The notes beneath the pieces are model-generated. The model saw nothing but the letters and a program-made list of their open reading frames with translations. It did not search any database and was not told where the DNA came from. A program made the translations under genes and the position numbers. DNA of 64,000 nucleotides from CAVUXJ01 sp963814975 (GTDB lineage Bacteria; Acidobacteriota; Vicinamibacteria; Vicinamibacterales; CAVVIG01), in NCBI GenBank assembly GCA_963814975.1, contig CAWFFB010000030.1, positions 62,001 to 126,000 of the forward strand, in the 5' to 3' direction. The number at the start of each line of letters is the position of its first letter. Position 1 is the first letter of the stretch. Below, one piece after another: positions 16,944 to 26,324 of this stretch.

Positions 16944-18424
16944 GATACATCACTCGGCAGCGCTGGAGTCTTCGAGCTGCGACGGCAGTAGTCGACGAGC
17001 TGCTCGATATTCAAGTCCGACGCGAACATCTCCGTGATCTCGAGCGTATGCTGATCCCAGCCTTGCACGACGTTCTGGTACTCGGCACGAGCTCTTCCGT
17101 CGTCGCCCCGATCGCGGTAAAGATTTCCCAGCCAGAAATGCGCCAGAGCCAGGGAGTCGTCCAGGTAGAGCGCGCGGCGAAGCGCCTGGACTGCCTCCCT
17201 CGGCCGTCCGCGCCGCGCGGCGATCATCCCGATCAGGAGATGGGCACGCGGCTCCAGATCGCTCAGACGCAGGACCCGCTCGGCCTCCACGAACGCTTCG
17301 TCATACCGGCCGCGATGCGCGTACACACCCCCGAGTAACAGGTGCGCCGGCACGAACGCTGGACTCGAATGAATCAAGGCATCGAGCAGTGCTTCGGCTC
17401 CCGTCCAATCTTCTCCGCGGAAGGCCGCCAGACACCGCTCGTACTCGTCGGTGGGCGGCCTGGGCGTCACCGGCGGAGGAGAAATCGGCGCTTGCTCCGC
17501 GCCTGGCGACTGCAGCGCTGGTCCCCGCGCGGCCTCGACGCGAGGGGACGTTCTTCGGTAGCAGAAGGCTCCCTCGTGCTCGACCAGCGCGAAGCCTTCA
17601 TCCATCTGCCAGAGCGACTCGGAATGCCCAAGCAGCAGGAATCCGCCTTCAGCCAACGCGTCGTGAAGCTGGCCCACCAGCCGGCGCGTCATCTCCGGCT
17701 GGAAATAAATCGTCACGTTCTTGCAGAACACAATATCTTGGCCCGGAGCTGAACGTCGCGGCATCCGCATCTCCGCGAGGTTTGCGTACTCAAAGCGCAC
17801 CGCACGCGTGATCGCATCGTTCAGACAGAAGTGTCGGCCGTCTGGCCTGAAGTACCGGCGCACCACAGCGCCCTCCACGTTGCGCAGTGCACGGGCCGAA
17901 TACACGCCCCGTCTTGCCGTCTCGAGGACCTCCGTGTTGAGGTCGGTTCCGACGATCTCGAACGTCCAAGCAGCTTGCTTGCTCAGCAGTCCCATCTCCG
18001 ACAGCACCAGGGCGATCGAGTACGCCTCCTCGCCGCTCGAGCACCCGGCGCTCCAGATGCGCACCGTTCGCTGCTTCTGGCGGCCGCGCTCCGCCAGAAG
18101 CGTCGGCAGGAGATGCTGCCGAAGAAGTCGAAACTGCGCCGGATCCCGGAAGAAGCAGGTTTCATTGACGGTGACCAGGTTGATCAACTTCCGGAACCCC
18201 TCGTCTCCGGTTCGACGGCGCAGCACCTCGTAGTAGTCGTCAATCTGGTCGAGTCCCAGCTGCTGCATGCGAGCGCGCAGCGACGCTGAGAGCGACGTCC
18301 GCTGGCTCTCGTCGAAATGGAGCCCGCACCTTTCCTCGATGAGGTCGCGAAAGCGGACGAACTGCGCAACCGACAACGTGCTGGCAGTCGCAACGCCCTC
18401 GCCGCGTGGAGTCCTGGCCGTCAT
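16940..18424 (-). CDS. cheR: CheR-type chemoreceptor methyltransferase with TPR tail
   Basis: A 494-residue protein. Residues ~15-75 are the CheR N-terminal helical domain; the SAM-dependent methyltransferase core follows (VRIWSAGCSSGEEAYSIALV, then DIVFCKNVTIYF), and residues ~330-470 form TPR repeats (AHLLLGGVYAHRGRYDEAFV; AHFWLGNLYRDRGDDGRARA). It methylates receptor glutamates using S-adenosylmethionine. TPR-tailed CheR proteins are known from Myxococcus and Pseudomonas alternative chemosensory systems, where the repeats bind partners. ATG 18424 overlaps the cheB stop (ATGA), so I use it rather than the longer upstream extension. Confidence 0.92.
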   Translation of the reverse strand: MTARTPRGEGVATASTLSVAQFVRFRDLIEERCGLHFDESQRTSLSASLRARMQQLGLDQIDDYYEVLRRRTGDEGFRKLINLVTVNETCFFRDPAQFRLLRQHLLPTLLAERGRQKQRTVRIWSAGCSSGEEAYSIALVLSEMGLLSKQAAWTFEIVGTDLNTEVLETARRGVYSARALRNVEGAVVRRYFRPDGRHFCLNDAITRAVRFEYANLAEMRMPRRSAPGQDIVFCKNVTIYFQPEMTRRLVGQLHDALAEGGFLLLGHSESLWQMDEGFALVEHEGAFCYRRTSPRVEAARGPALQSPGAEQAPISPPPVTPRPPTDEYERCLAAFRGEDWTGAEALLDALIHSSPAFVPAHLLLGGVYAHRGRYDEAFVEAERVLRLSDLEPRAHLLIGMIAARRGRPREAVQALRRALYLDDSLALAHFWLGNLYRDRGDDGRARAEYQNVVQGWDQHTLEITEMFASDLNIEQLVDYCRRSSKTPALPSDVS

Positions 18425-19512
18425 CGAAGCAAGGAGCGCGCGCGCTCCGCGTGAAGCTCGTTCAGGCTTCGAGCGAGGCCTGCTGGGGACAGGACGTGCT
18501 GAACGGCGCCCAGGTCGATGGCTGCGCGTGGCATCCCGAAGACGGTACAGCTCTTCTGGTCCTGAGCGAGTGTGAGCCCGCCTGCCTGTCGCATCGCCAG
18601 CAGGCCGGCGGCGCCGTCGCCTCCCATGCCCGTCAAGAGCGCCCCGGCGGCACGCGACCCGTAGACCTGCGCCAGCGAGGTGAAGGTCACGTCCACCGAC
18701 GGACGACAGCCGTTGACCGGATCTCCCTCCGCAAGGTGGACTCGCCCCCCGGGGAGCACCACGAGGTGGGCCCAATCAGGAGCGAACAGCACCTGTTGGG
18801 CGACCAGCGTGTCCCCCTCCTCGGCAACCCTCACCGGCAGCAGACATCGCTGGCGCAACCACGTGATCATGCCTGTCATGAAGCCTTCGGCCATATGCTG
18901 CACCACGACCACGGGCAGGGCGTAGGCGGCCGGCAATGCCGAGAGCAGCTCTTCCAGCACGCGCGGACCGCCCGATGAGGCGCCGATCCCGACCACGTCG
19001 ACGGCCGGCGCGGTGACGCGGGCCCGGCCCGGCGGTGTCTGGCGGCGATCGAGTACCCGTCCCCCGTAAATATGTTTGATGACCGGCACTTGCGCCAGCG
19101 CCTTGACTTTCCGCACGAGCGGCGCAGCCATTGCCTCCCAGTGCTGGTCCGGCATCAACGTCGGTTTCGCCATGATATCGAGCGCTCCGGCGGCGAGCGC
19201 GTCGAGCCGGGAGCATTGGCCCTCCTGGTCGATGAACGAGCTGAAGAACAGCACCGGCGTCGGGTGATAGGCCATGATCCGTTCGGTGGCCTCCATGCCG
19301 CCCATCCCGGGCATGACGAGATCCATCGTCACCAGATCGGGTTTCAGCCGGGCCGTGAGCTCGACCGCCTCCCCGCCGTTCGCCGCCATGCCGACGACGC
19401 GGATGCCCGGATCGGATTCCAGCATCTGTTTGAGAATTTCGCGGACGACCACGGAATCATCGACGATCAGGACGCGGACTTCCGGCCGGAGGGGCGCTGC
19501 GTTTTCAATCAT
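18421..19512 (-). CDS. cheB: Chemotaxis protein-glutamate methylesterase CheB
   Basis: A 363-residue protein with a receiver domain (VRVLIVDDSVVVREILKQML, phospho-acceptor in LVTMDLVMPGMGGMEAT) joined to a CheB methylesterase domain. The catalytic triad is visible: serine in GIGASSGGPRVL, histidine in VVVQHMAEGFMTGM, aspartate in LLTGMGGDGAAGLLAM. It removes methyl groups from the receptor and is activated by phosphate from CheA. ATG 19512 lies within the end of cheA (8-base overlap), which supports this start and translational coupling. Confidence 0.93.
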   Translation of the reverse strand: MIENAAPLRPEVRVLIVDDSVVVREILKQMLESDPGIRVVGMAANGGEAVELTARLKPDLVTMDLVMPGMGGMEATERIMAYHPTPVLFFSSFIDQEGQCSRLDALAAGALDIMAKPTLMPDQHWEAMAAPLVRKVKALAQVPVIKHIYGGRVLDRRQTPPGRARVTAPAVDVVGIGASSGGPRVLEELLSALPAAYALPVVVVQHMAEGFMTGMITWLRQRCLLPVRVAEEGDTLVAQQVLFAPDWAHLVVLPGGRVHLAEGDPVNGCRPSVDVTFTSLAQVYGSRAAGALLTGMGGDGAAGLLAMRQAGGLTLAQDQKSCTVFGMPRAAIDLGAVQHVLSPAGLARSLNELHAERARSLLR

Positions 19513-21289
19513 GAGCGGAAGGGCCGGCGGTGCGCGGCAACCGGGAGTCAGCCGCATTCGGCGAGGCGCCACGGCCGATCAGCTGTCGCACCGTGTCGAG
19601 CAGCTGGACCTGATCGAATTCACGCTTGAGGACGTAGGCATCGGCGCCGACCTCAAATCCGCGGCGTCGATCGTCAATCGAATCGCGTCCGGTGACGATA
19701 ATGACCGGAATGTCGCGCAGACGATCGTCGGCCCGCACAAGGGCGGTCAGTTCGAAGCCGCTGAGGTGGGGCATGTCCACATCCGTGATCAACAGGTCCC
19801 ACTCCTTTTGATGGAGCAGTTCGAAGGCCTCGGCGCCGTCGTGCGCGAGGTCGGTTTCGTAACCCGCCGCGAGCAGAATGTTCTTCTGAAGCTCGCCGGC
19901 GACAAGGGAGTCGTCCGCGAGGAGCACTTTGCAACGCCGGACCGCTGCCGGACGCGGCTCGATCGGCGCCACGGGCGGCTCGGATGGAGATCGCGAGACC
20001 AGTTCGAACAGCGCTTGAACGTCCAGAATCGGCACGATATCACCGTTGCCGAGGAGCGCCGCGCCCGCAAACGTTCGCTGATTCCGGAGCGGGCCTCGCA
20101 GCTCCTTGAACACGAGCTCCTGTTCCTCCTGCACGGCGTCTACGATCAGGCCGAACCGGCTATCGCCTGCCTCGGCGACCACGACGGTCTGGTGTGATTC
20201 CACGGTCGCTGCGGGCGCGATCTGCAGCAGCGCACTCAGCGCTATCAGCGGAGTGCCGTCGTCCCCGACCTCGACCGCGGGGTCAGGTTGGTGGCGTGGA
20301 GTCCGCGGGCCGAGACGAAAGATGCGCCGCACCGCCGCAGTGGGCAGCGCGAACAGGTCGTCGCCGGCCTCGACCAGCACGACACGGAGGAGGGCGAGCG
20401 ACAGCGGGAGATCCAGGACGACCGTCGTCCCTCGACCCGGCTCGGACTGAATGCGAACGGTGCCGCCGAGCCTCACCACCACGCGTTTCACGATGTCCAT
20501 GCCGACGCCGCGGCCGGAGATCGCGGTCGCCGAGTCCCGCGTGCTGAAGTCTGGCTGGAAGATGAGCTCGAGCACCTGGAGCGGTGTCCAGCTGTCCATC
20601 TCCAGTGCGGATGCCAGTCCGCGGCGAGCCGCCGCCTCGCGAAGTGTGCCGGGGTCGATGCCTCGCCCATCATCCCGGACGGCGACGAGCATCCGATTGC
20701 CCTGCTGCTCGGCCCAGATGAGGAGCTGTCCGGTCCCGGGCTTCCCGCTCTCGATCCGTTCGGCGGGCGTTTCGAGGCCGTGGTCGAGGGCGTTGCGGAT
20801 CATGTGCACCAGCGGCTCGGCAATCTGTTCGATGATTTTCTTGTCGAGCTCGGTTTCGCGGCCCCGGATCGTCAACTCCACGTCCTTGTCGAAGGTACGG
20901 GCCAAATCGCGGACCGATCGCGGAAACGCGTCGAAGACTGTGGAAAGGGGCAGCATCGTGAGCTCAATCACGTTCTGCCGGAGCTCCTCGGTGATCAAGT
21001 TCAGGCGTACGCGGTCGTCGCTGAAGTCCACGAGGAACTCGCGCATCCCCCGGCAGATCGCGTCGAGCGAGTCGGCATATTCCCGAAGGTCTGCCGCATG
21101 ACCGCTCGTCGACGCTCCCGAAGCCAGGCGCGCCTCCCGGACGCGATCTCTCAGCCGACTGAGCCTGATCTCCAGCCGGCGCAGCTCGATGTGTCGCTCC
21201 GAGGCCTTGAGACTCTGCAGGACCAGCTCCGGTGCAAGATTCGTGAGCCCCTCGAGCTTCTCCATCGGAACACGCAGCGAGTGTCGCAA
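19505..21289 (-). CDS. cheA: Hybrid CheA kinase core with C-terminal receiver (P3-P4-P5-REC)
   Basis: About 594 residues holding the dimerisation helices (VPMEKLEGLTNLAPELVL), the HATPase domain (MIRNALDHGLETPAERI; RDDGRGIDPGTL; GRGVGMDIVKRVV), the CheW-like P5 domain and a C-terminal receiver (KVLLADDSLVAGEL; LLITDVDMPHLSG; phospho-site aspartate in the latter). The layout matches FrzE/PilL-type hybrid kinases. The phosphorylated P1 domain is encoded immediately upstream in another frame (21290-21794). The natural gene is most simply one CheA of about 760 residues whose linker is broken by an indel near 21300; two separate proteins are possible but less likely. It autophosphorylates under receptor and CheW control. 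Confidence 0.9.
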   Translation of the reverse strand: MRHSLRVPMEKLEGLTNLAPELVLQSLKASERHIELRRLEIRLSRLRDRVREARLASGASTSGHAADLREYADSLDAICRGMREFLVDFSDDRVRLNLITEELRQNVIELTMLPLSTVFDAFPRSVRDLARTFDKDVELTIRGRETELDKKIIEQIAEPLVHMIRNALDHGLETPAERIESGKPGTGQLLIWAEQQGNRMLVAVRDDGRGIDPGTLREAAARRGLASALEMDSWTPLQVLELIFQPDFSTRDSATAISGRGVGMDIVKRVVVRLGGTVRIQSEPGRGTTVVLDLPLSLALLRVVLVEAGDDLFALPTAAVRRIFRLGPRTPRHQPDPAVEVGDDGTPLIALSALLQIAPAATVESHQTVVVAEAGDSRFGLIVDAVQEEQELVFKELRGPLRNQRTFAGAALLGNGDIVPILDVQALFELVSRSPSEPPVAPIEPRPAAVRRCKVLLADDSLVAGELQKNILLAAGYETDLAHDGAEAFELLHQKEWDLLITDVDMPHLSGFELTALVRADDRLRDIPVIIVTGRDSIDDRRRGFEVGADAYVLKREFDQVQLLDTVRQLIGRGASPNAADSRLPRTAGPSAHD

Positions 21290-21794
21290 ACCGGGCAGGC
21301 GGCCGGGTCGATCCCGCCTCGAGCGTATCGGTCGCCGCCCTGCCGGCGGCGGGCGAGGCCTTCACCGGCGAACCACCGGCTGACGCTTTCGCCGGCACGA
21401 TGAGCGCCGACATGTCCTTGTAGAGATCGGCAGCTTCGATCGGGCTTGCGTCGCCCCGTCCGAGCCGATCGATGCGATCGGACAGCAGATCGAGAGCGCC
21501 CAGCAGCAGATCGAATGCGCGGCTGTCGAGCACCTGGGGCTCGCGCTTGGCCGCGATGAACAACTCTTCCAGTTGATGGGCAAGATGCGAGATGTCGCTC
21601 AGGCCCAGCATCAGCGCCGAGCCCTTCAGGCTATGGGCTTGTCGGAGGATTTCCGCTACCGCCGTGTTGGTGACCGTCTGGTCAGTGCCAGCCGCCTGCT
21701 CGAGGCGGAGTATTTCGGCGCTGAGCCCCTTCAGGCGGTCCCGCGCTTCATCGACGAACTTGCCGATGAACGCTGAGGTGTCCAGGCGAGTCAC
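21290..21794 (-). CDS. cheA: CheA N-terminal Hpt (P1) domain, out of frame with the kinase core
   Basis: From ATG 21794 (MTRLDTSAFIGKFVDEARDR) this frame encodes a P1/Hpt domain with the phosphorylated histidine in ILRQAHSLKGSALMLG and the usual helical pattern up to about residue 130, then an alanine/proline linker. After about residue 168 the frame becomes arginine-rich and antisense-like, while the kinase core opens in another frame at 21289, so the frames should be joined near 21290-21310. No P2 domain is present. The ATG overlaps the cheW stop as ATGA. I treat the break as a probable sequence error in one cheA gene. Confidence 0.8.
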
Positions 21795-22318
21795 GTCTTC
21801 ACCACCCGGTGGACGTCAAGCAGTCCCATCATCCCGACCGGCACGCGAATGGTGCCGACAAAGCAGGCGCGGCGTTCGGGCGACCAGCTGGTCGGAGGCG
21901 ACTCGATTTCTTCGGGATCGATCGAGTAGATGTCGGCGATCGAATCCACGATGAGCCCAACCGGGTCGTCGAAGTCGCGGAGCGCAACAAGAAATGCTGA
22001 ATCAGCCGGCGCCTGCGCCGAAAGGCCCAGAATCGCCCGGACGTCGAGCGCGCAGACGATCTCCCCGCGGAGGTTCACGAGGCCGGCGACGCCGGCGGGC
22101 GCACCCGGAATATGGCGAAGACGGGTAAGACGCGCCACCTCACGGAGTTGATCGAGCGGCAGCCCGTAAACCTCCTGGCCGACATAGAACCCGAGGTAGG
22201 CCAGACGCTCTCGCGGAGGAGCCGGCGTTGCGGCGGCTTCGTCCGGGCGCTCGCTGGCCTCCAGGCCATCGGCTGGGACCGACTCTGGGTCGGAGGGGTG
22301 AGCCTCGTCCTGTGTCAT
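21791..22318 (-). CDS. cheW: CheW-type scaffold protein
   Basis: A 175-residue CheW. After a ~38-residue acidic, disordered N-terminus, the SH3-like double barrel starts at YLGFYVGQEVYGLPLDQLRE and includes IPGAPAGVAGLVNLRGEIVC and VGLIVDSIADIYSIDPEEIE. It links the receptor to the CheA P5 domain. It sits between mcp and cheA with an ATGA overlap to cheA, in the same operon. Confidence 0.93.
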   Translation of the reverse strand: MTQDEAHPSDPESVPADGLEASERPDEAAATPAPPRERLAYLGFYVGQEVYGLPLDQLREVARLTRLRHIPGAPAGVAGLVNLRGEIVCALDVRAILGLSAQAPADSAFLVALRDFDDPVGLIVDSIADIYSIDPEEIESPPTSWSPERRACFVGTIRVPVGMMGLLDVHRVVKT

Positions 22319-22327
22319 GCGAACCGG

Positions 22328-24277
22328 CTACAACTTGAATTCCCGGATTCGGGTTTTGAATTGATCGGCCAGGAGATTCAGCTCCCCGACCGAGTTGGCT
22401 GAATGCTTCATCCCGGCCGCTGCGTTCTTCGTGACCTCGGCCACCTCGCGCATGGTCTGGACGATTTGCTCGCTGGCGCTTTGCTGCTGCTGGGTGGCGA
22501 ACGTGATCTGGCGGATCGCCTGCGTCGTCCGATCGACCATCTGAATGATCTCTTCCAGGCTGCCACGCGCGCGGGTCGCAAGCGACACGCCGTTCTCGAC
22601 TTCCTTGACCCCCTGCTCGGTAGCCAGAACCGAGGTGTTGGTCGCGGACTGGATCTCCCCCACGATGCCTTTGATTTCCTCCGCCGATTCACGCGTGCGC
22701 TCGGCCAGCCGCCGGACTTCGCTCGCAACCACCGCGAAGCGCTTGCCGTGCTCGCCCGCGGCCGCCGATTCGATTGCGGCGTTGACGGCCAGCAGATGGA
22801 TCTCGCCGGCGATGTCCTTGATCAGGTTCAGCACCTCGGAGATGCGCTGTGAGCGCTCCCCAAGGAGAAGCGTCTTGCCGGAGATGTCCGCCACTCGCCG
22901 GCGGATCTTTTCCATCGCTTCGAGCGCCTCGCCGACCGAGGCGTATCCGGCGTGCGCCGCGTGCGCGCTGTCGTCGGCGATTTTCTCGACCGATGTCGCG
23001 CTCAGCGCGATCTGTTTCGCCGTATTCGTCAGCTCCTCCATGGTCGCGGTCACCTCGGAGATTGAGGCCGCCTGCTGGACCGATCCCGTCGCGTGCTCCT
23101 CGGCGGTCGAGAGCACCTCGGTGGATGCGCCCGTTATCTGGTGCGCCGCCTGCTGCAATTCGTGGATTAACACGCGGAGCTGAGCCGCCATGTCGTTTGC
23201 CGCCTGGGCCAACATGCCCAGCTCGTCGTGTCGCTCGACGGGAAAGCCGCTCGACAGGTCGCCTGCCGCGACCCCGCGCAGAAATGGCACCAGTGCGGTG
23301 ATCGGTCGCGAGAACTGGTTGGCCCAGTAAAGCGACCCGAGCGCCGCGGCCGTCGCCAGCAGAATCGACAGGAGGATGATCGTCAACATGAGCCGGCGAA
23401 GGGGTGCGAACGCCACGTCGGTGCGCATGACCAGGACAGTGCGCCAGGTAGAGGGGATGTACGGTTTGCCCTCGGTCGTCGCGTAGCCCATCAGATAGCT
23501 GGCATCGCGTAGCGTCAGGATCGCGCTTCCTGCCGGCGCCCCGCCCGCAGTCGTTGCGACGAGTCCCTCGAGTCCAAAGCTATTGATGCGGGTCTTGCCG
23601 GGCTCCCATCCGCTCAGAAACGGCGGAGCGGAGAGAATCACGCCGCGTGCGTCGACGAGGACCATGTAACCGCGCTCGTCCTGGCCCTCGGGTAGGACCT
23701 TGATGCTGTGAAGAATCTCGACGATTTTCGACCAATCGAGAACGGCGACCAGTACACCGACGGTCTTCGCGCGATCGAAGCTGGCCAGAATCGGAAAGGC
23801 GAGCGGCATCCCCACCCGGCCAGTCAGCGGCTGCATCTCAGGCGTACCGGTCCAGGTCTCGCCGTGCCGCGCGGCCTGTAGCCATGGCTGATCGCCCACC
23901 TCGCGGCCCTGCAGCCCTGGCATCGTCGACGCGATCACGGTACCGGCCGCGTTGGCCACCCAGAGCTCTTGATTGAGGTCAACGCCGCGCTTGGCTTGCT
24001 GCAGAAACTGGAGGATCCTCGCATCGGCATCCCCCGTCACCGTGTCGTCCTGAACGAACCCCAGTTGTGAAAGGCCGCGCAGGTTTTGTTGCCGGTCGAG
24101 CAGCAAGCGGTCAAGTTTCTCAGCGGTCAGCGACGCAAGCGTTTCGAGGTTGAAACGGATCCGTTCCTCGAGCGCGCCGCGTGCGCTCCGATAGGCGATC
24201 ACCCCGATGATCGCCATCGGCAGCAAAGCCAGCGCGACCGACACCAGCGCGAGCTGCCACCTGATACTCAAACGCAT
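22328..24277 (-). CDS. Methyl-accepting chemotaxis protein with periplasmic Cache domain
   Basis: A 649-residue receptor. Membrane helix 1 is at ~8-28 and helix 2 at ~290-312 (LMLTIILLSILLATAAALG), bracketing a ~260-residue double-Cache sensor domain (for example GREVGDQPWLQAARHGETWT and RGYMVLVDARGVILSAPPFL). HAMP follows, then a long coiled coil whose tip carries the conserved signalling hairpin (LLAVNAAIESAAAGEHGKRF, VVASEVRRLAERT). Cache domains usually bind small ligands such as amino or organic acids; the ligand is not evident. It is the only receptor in the operon and lies directly after a PstS-like binding protein and a porin, either of which could deliver or define its ligand. Confidence 0.93.
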   Translation of the reverse strand: MRLSIRWQLALVSVALALLPMAIIGVIAYRSARGALEERIRFNLETLASLTAEKLDRLLLDRQQNLRGLSQLGFVQDDTVTGDADARILQFLQQAKRGVDLNQELWVANAAGTVIASTMPGLQGREVGDQPWLQAARHGETWTGTPEMQPLTGRVGMPLAFPILASFDRAKTVGVLVAVLDWSKIVEILHSIKVLPEGQDERGYMVLVDARGVILSAPPFLSGWEPGKTRINSFGLEGLVATTAGGAPAGSAILTLRDASYLMGYATTEGKPYIPSTWRTVLVMRTDVAFAPLRRLMLTIILLSILLATAAALGSLYWANQFSRPITALVPFLRGVAAGDLSSGFPVERHDELGMLAQAANDMAAQLRVLIHELQQAAHQITGASTEVLSTAEEHATGSVQQAASISEVTATMEELTNTAKQIALSATSVEKIADDSAHAAHAGYASVGEALEAMEKIRRRVADISGKTLLLGERSQRISEVLNLIKDIAGEIHLLAVNAAIESAAAGEHGKRFAVVASEVRRLAERTRESAEEIKGIVGEIQSATNTSVLATEQGVKEVENGVSLATRARGSLEEIIQMVDRTTQAIRQITFATQQQQSASEQIVQTMREVAEVTKNAAAGMKHSANSVGELNLLADQFKTRIREFKL

Positions 24278-24315
24278 GCTTCGTTCTCCTGACCGCGCGC
24301 CGCCGAACCGGATCG

Positions 24316-24756
24316 CTACGGGACGATATTTACGCTGATGACTTTCACCGACTCGTCCGCTTCACCTCGCGGCACGTACGAAATGGCGCCCGGTACACTC
24401 GCGACAAACCGTAGAATCCCGCGCGTCGATTTCTGGGTCGAGGGCGGCGCCAGCCCTTGCGTGATGCTTTGCTGGATCCAGAAGTCGGCCATCTCCCGCA
24501 CCGATCGCCCCATCACCAGCCGCGAGAACTCCTGACGCATTTCGCTCGTGGCATCCCAGTCAACCGGCACCATCGACTCGCCATGGCGCCACATCCGGGT
24601 CTGCTTCCTGAAGACGCGCTGCAGCTCCGTGACCGGCAGCGACATGATCGGGTTGCTCTTGTTGACAATGATGTCGAACGAGGGTGGTCCCTCCGCCAGC
24701 GGCACCGCCGTCCACAGCAAGGGCGCCACGACCAAGGCCGCGAGCGACACCCTCAT
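24316..24756 (-). CDS. Small PstS-like periplasmic binding protein
   Basis: A 146-residue exported protein with a signal peptide (LAALVVAPLLWTAVPLAEG) and a single PBP-like domain: FDIIVNKSNPIMSLPVTELQ, VFRKQTRMWRHGESMVPVDW, and SVPGAISYVPRGEADESV near the end. Such half-length phosphate-binding-like proteins are common next to porins and chemosensory or two-component genes and have no ABC permease partner; none is present here. It lies between the porin and the receptor gene in the same orientation, so a role as a periplasmic ligand presenter to the receptor is possible but unproven. Confidence 0.8.
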   Translation of the reverse strand: MRVSLAALVVAPLLWTAVPLAEGPPSFDIIVNKSNPIMSLPVTELQRVFRKQTRMWRHGESMVPVDWDATSEMRQEFSRLVMGRSVREMADFWIQQSITQGLAPPSTQKSTRGILRFVASVPGAISYVPRGEADESVKVISVNIVP

Positions 24757-24789
24757 TTGCGCTGCCGCTAGCCTCGACAGGACCCACCC

Positions 24790-26065
24790 CTAAAAGAAAA
24801 ACACGGCCGCGGTCGCGAAGCCGTTGAACGGCTTCTGTTCTCCTTCTGATTCCGTGAAGGATCGCGCCAGCGGCCGGGACCGGTAGTACTCGGCCTTGAG
24901 GGCAATCTGCGAAAACGGCCGGTAGTTCACACCGGCCAGATGACGCTCTTCCGCGCGAAAGATCCGCGGACTCTCAAGGCGCTCGATCCGGTAGAACCCG
25001 ATCCACTCTTCATGGAGGCGCACCGCAGGCTGAACGTAATAGCCGAACCGCGTACGGCCGAGCGTTTGACCGCGCGCGTATTCCGCATTGAGCAGGAACC
25101 GATCGATTTCGAGCTGGCTCTCGAAGCCAACCACGTGGTCGTCCACCAACTCCTGCGTGACGAGGGCGATCTGGCCCTGGTAGAGGTCGGCTGCCACGTC
25201 GAGACGCTTGAGCAATCGGCCGGTCGGGAACCGCAGCTGCAGCCGGCCGCCCCACGATTTCCCATCCGTCAAATCCGACTGGCTGTTGCCTTCGAACTGG
25301 TTGTTGGCGACGTAGAACTTGTACCCGATGCCTATCTCCGACGACCCCATGGGCCGCGCCACTGTTCCCTGCACCATTGCCCCGACCAACTCAGGTGGGA
25401 ACAGCTCACGCAGATAAATGGGCAGAGTGGTCGAATAGGTCAGGTTCGGGTAGTGGTTCTGCCACCAGTACCTGGGGCGAGAGTTGTTTCCCGACGCGGA
25501 CGTTGATGTAGCGGTTGTGATTGTATTCCATCCAGGCGTTTTCGACGGCCACCTGGCCTTCGCCGCTGACGTCCCCCTCGATCTCTGTTCCACCCTCAAC
25601 CGCCGCTATCGCATCCGAATGCGCCTCGCCTCCCGGTTCGTTTGGTTCCCGGCTGATCTCAGGATGATGCGGGACGTTCTGGAGCTCGAGCTCCATCAGG
25701 AAATTGAATCGACCGAGCTGTTTCCCCATGAGAACACCCAGATGATGCTGCTGGAAGGCAATGGGCGTGGGCGAGTCGTCGGCCGAAAATCGAAAATTAT
25801 AATAGCCGTTGAGGTTGACGCGGCCGAGCAGGTTGTCGCGAACCGAGTCCACCGCTTCCTGCTGTGTCTTGATCTCCTCCTCGAATTCCTCGCGGCTCAC
25901 ACCCTGGGCCTTTTTCTCGAGCTCCTCGACCTGCTTGATCAGGCGGGCGATGATCGCCTGCTGGTTGGCCAGTTCAGCCTTCAGCTTGGCGAGCTCATCC
26001 TGCGCCCATGCAGGCCGACCGATGGCAAAGGCCATCAGCGCCGCCAACCAGAGGATGCGTTTCAT
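24790..26065 (-). CDS. Outer-membrane porin-like protein with coiled-coil N-terminus, frameshifted near 25478
   Basis: From ATG 26065 (MKRILWLAALMAFAIGRPAWA, a clear signal peptide) the protein has a coiled coil (LAKLKAELANQQAIIARLIK) and then beta strands (GRVNLNGYYNFRFSADDSPT) up to VRVGKQLSPQ at about 25480. Dropping one C from the CCCC run at 25477-25480 restores RYWWQNHYPNLTYSTTLPIY and an open frame ending in FFF at 24790, the terminal aromatic expected of a barrel. The full protein is about 425 residues and resembles phosphate-selective or general trimeric porins with an N-terminal coiled coil. It is first in the chemosensory operon. The break sits in a homopolymer, so a sequence error is likely. 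ATG 26077 is an alternative start. Confidence 0.72.
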
Positions 26066-26324
26066 GCTTTGCTCCATTTGTGCACACTCTTTCGTCGCCG
26101 TGCCGCGCCTCCGGCGAGGTGGCGCTCTCAGTCTGGGTTATCGGCCGTTCGGTCCGGAACCCGCAAGAAAAGCGGCGCTGGAAGCTTCGGATGCTCGGGC
26201 GGATTGAGTTTGATGGCTCAGATGGAGGAGGAGCCGTTCGGGCGCAGATGGCTGGCGGCTGGAGCGCGGTCCTGACGGTTCGGCGCCGACGAGGACCGCA
26301 CTGCAGGACGTGATGGCATCGCGA
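26066..26324. other. Spacer upstream of the porin/chemosensory operon
   Basis: About 260 GC-rich bases between the di-haem peroxidase stop and the porin start, which must hold the promoter of the long operon. I see no convincing -35/-10 pair, repeat or small gene in it. Confidence 0.4.
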
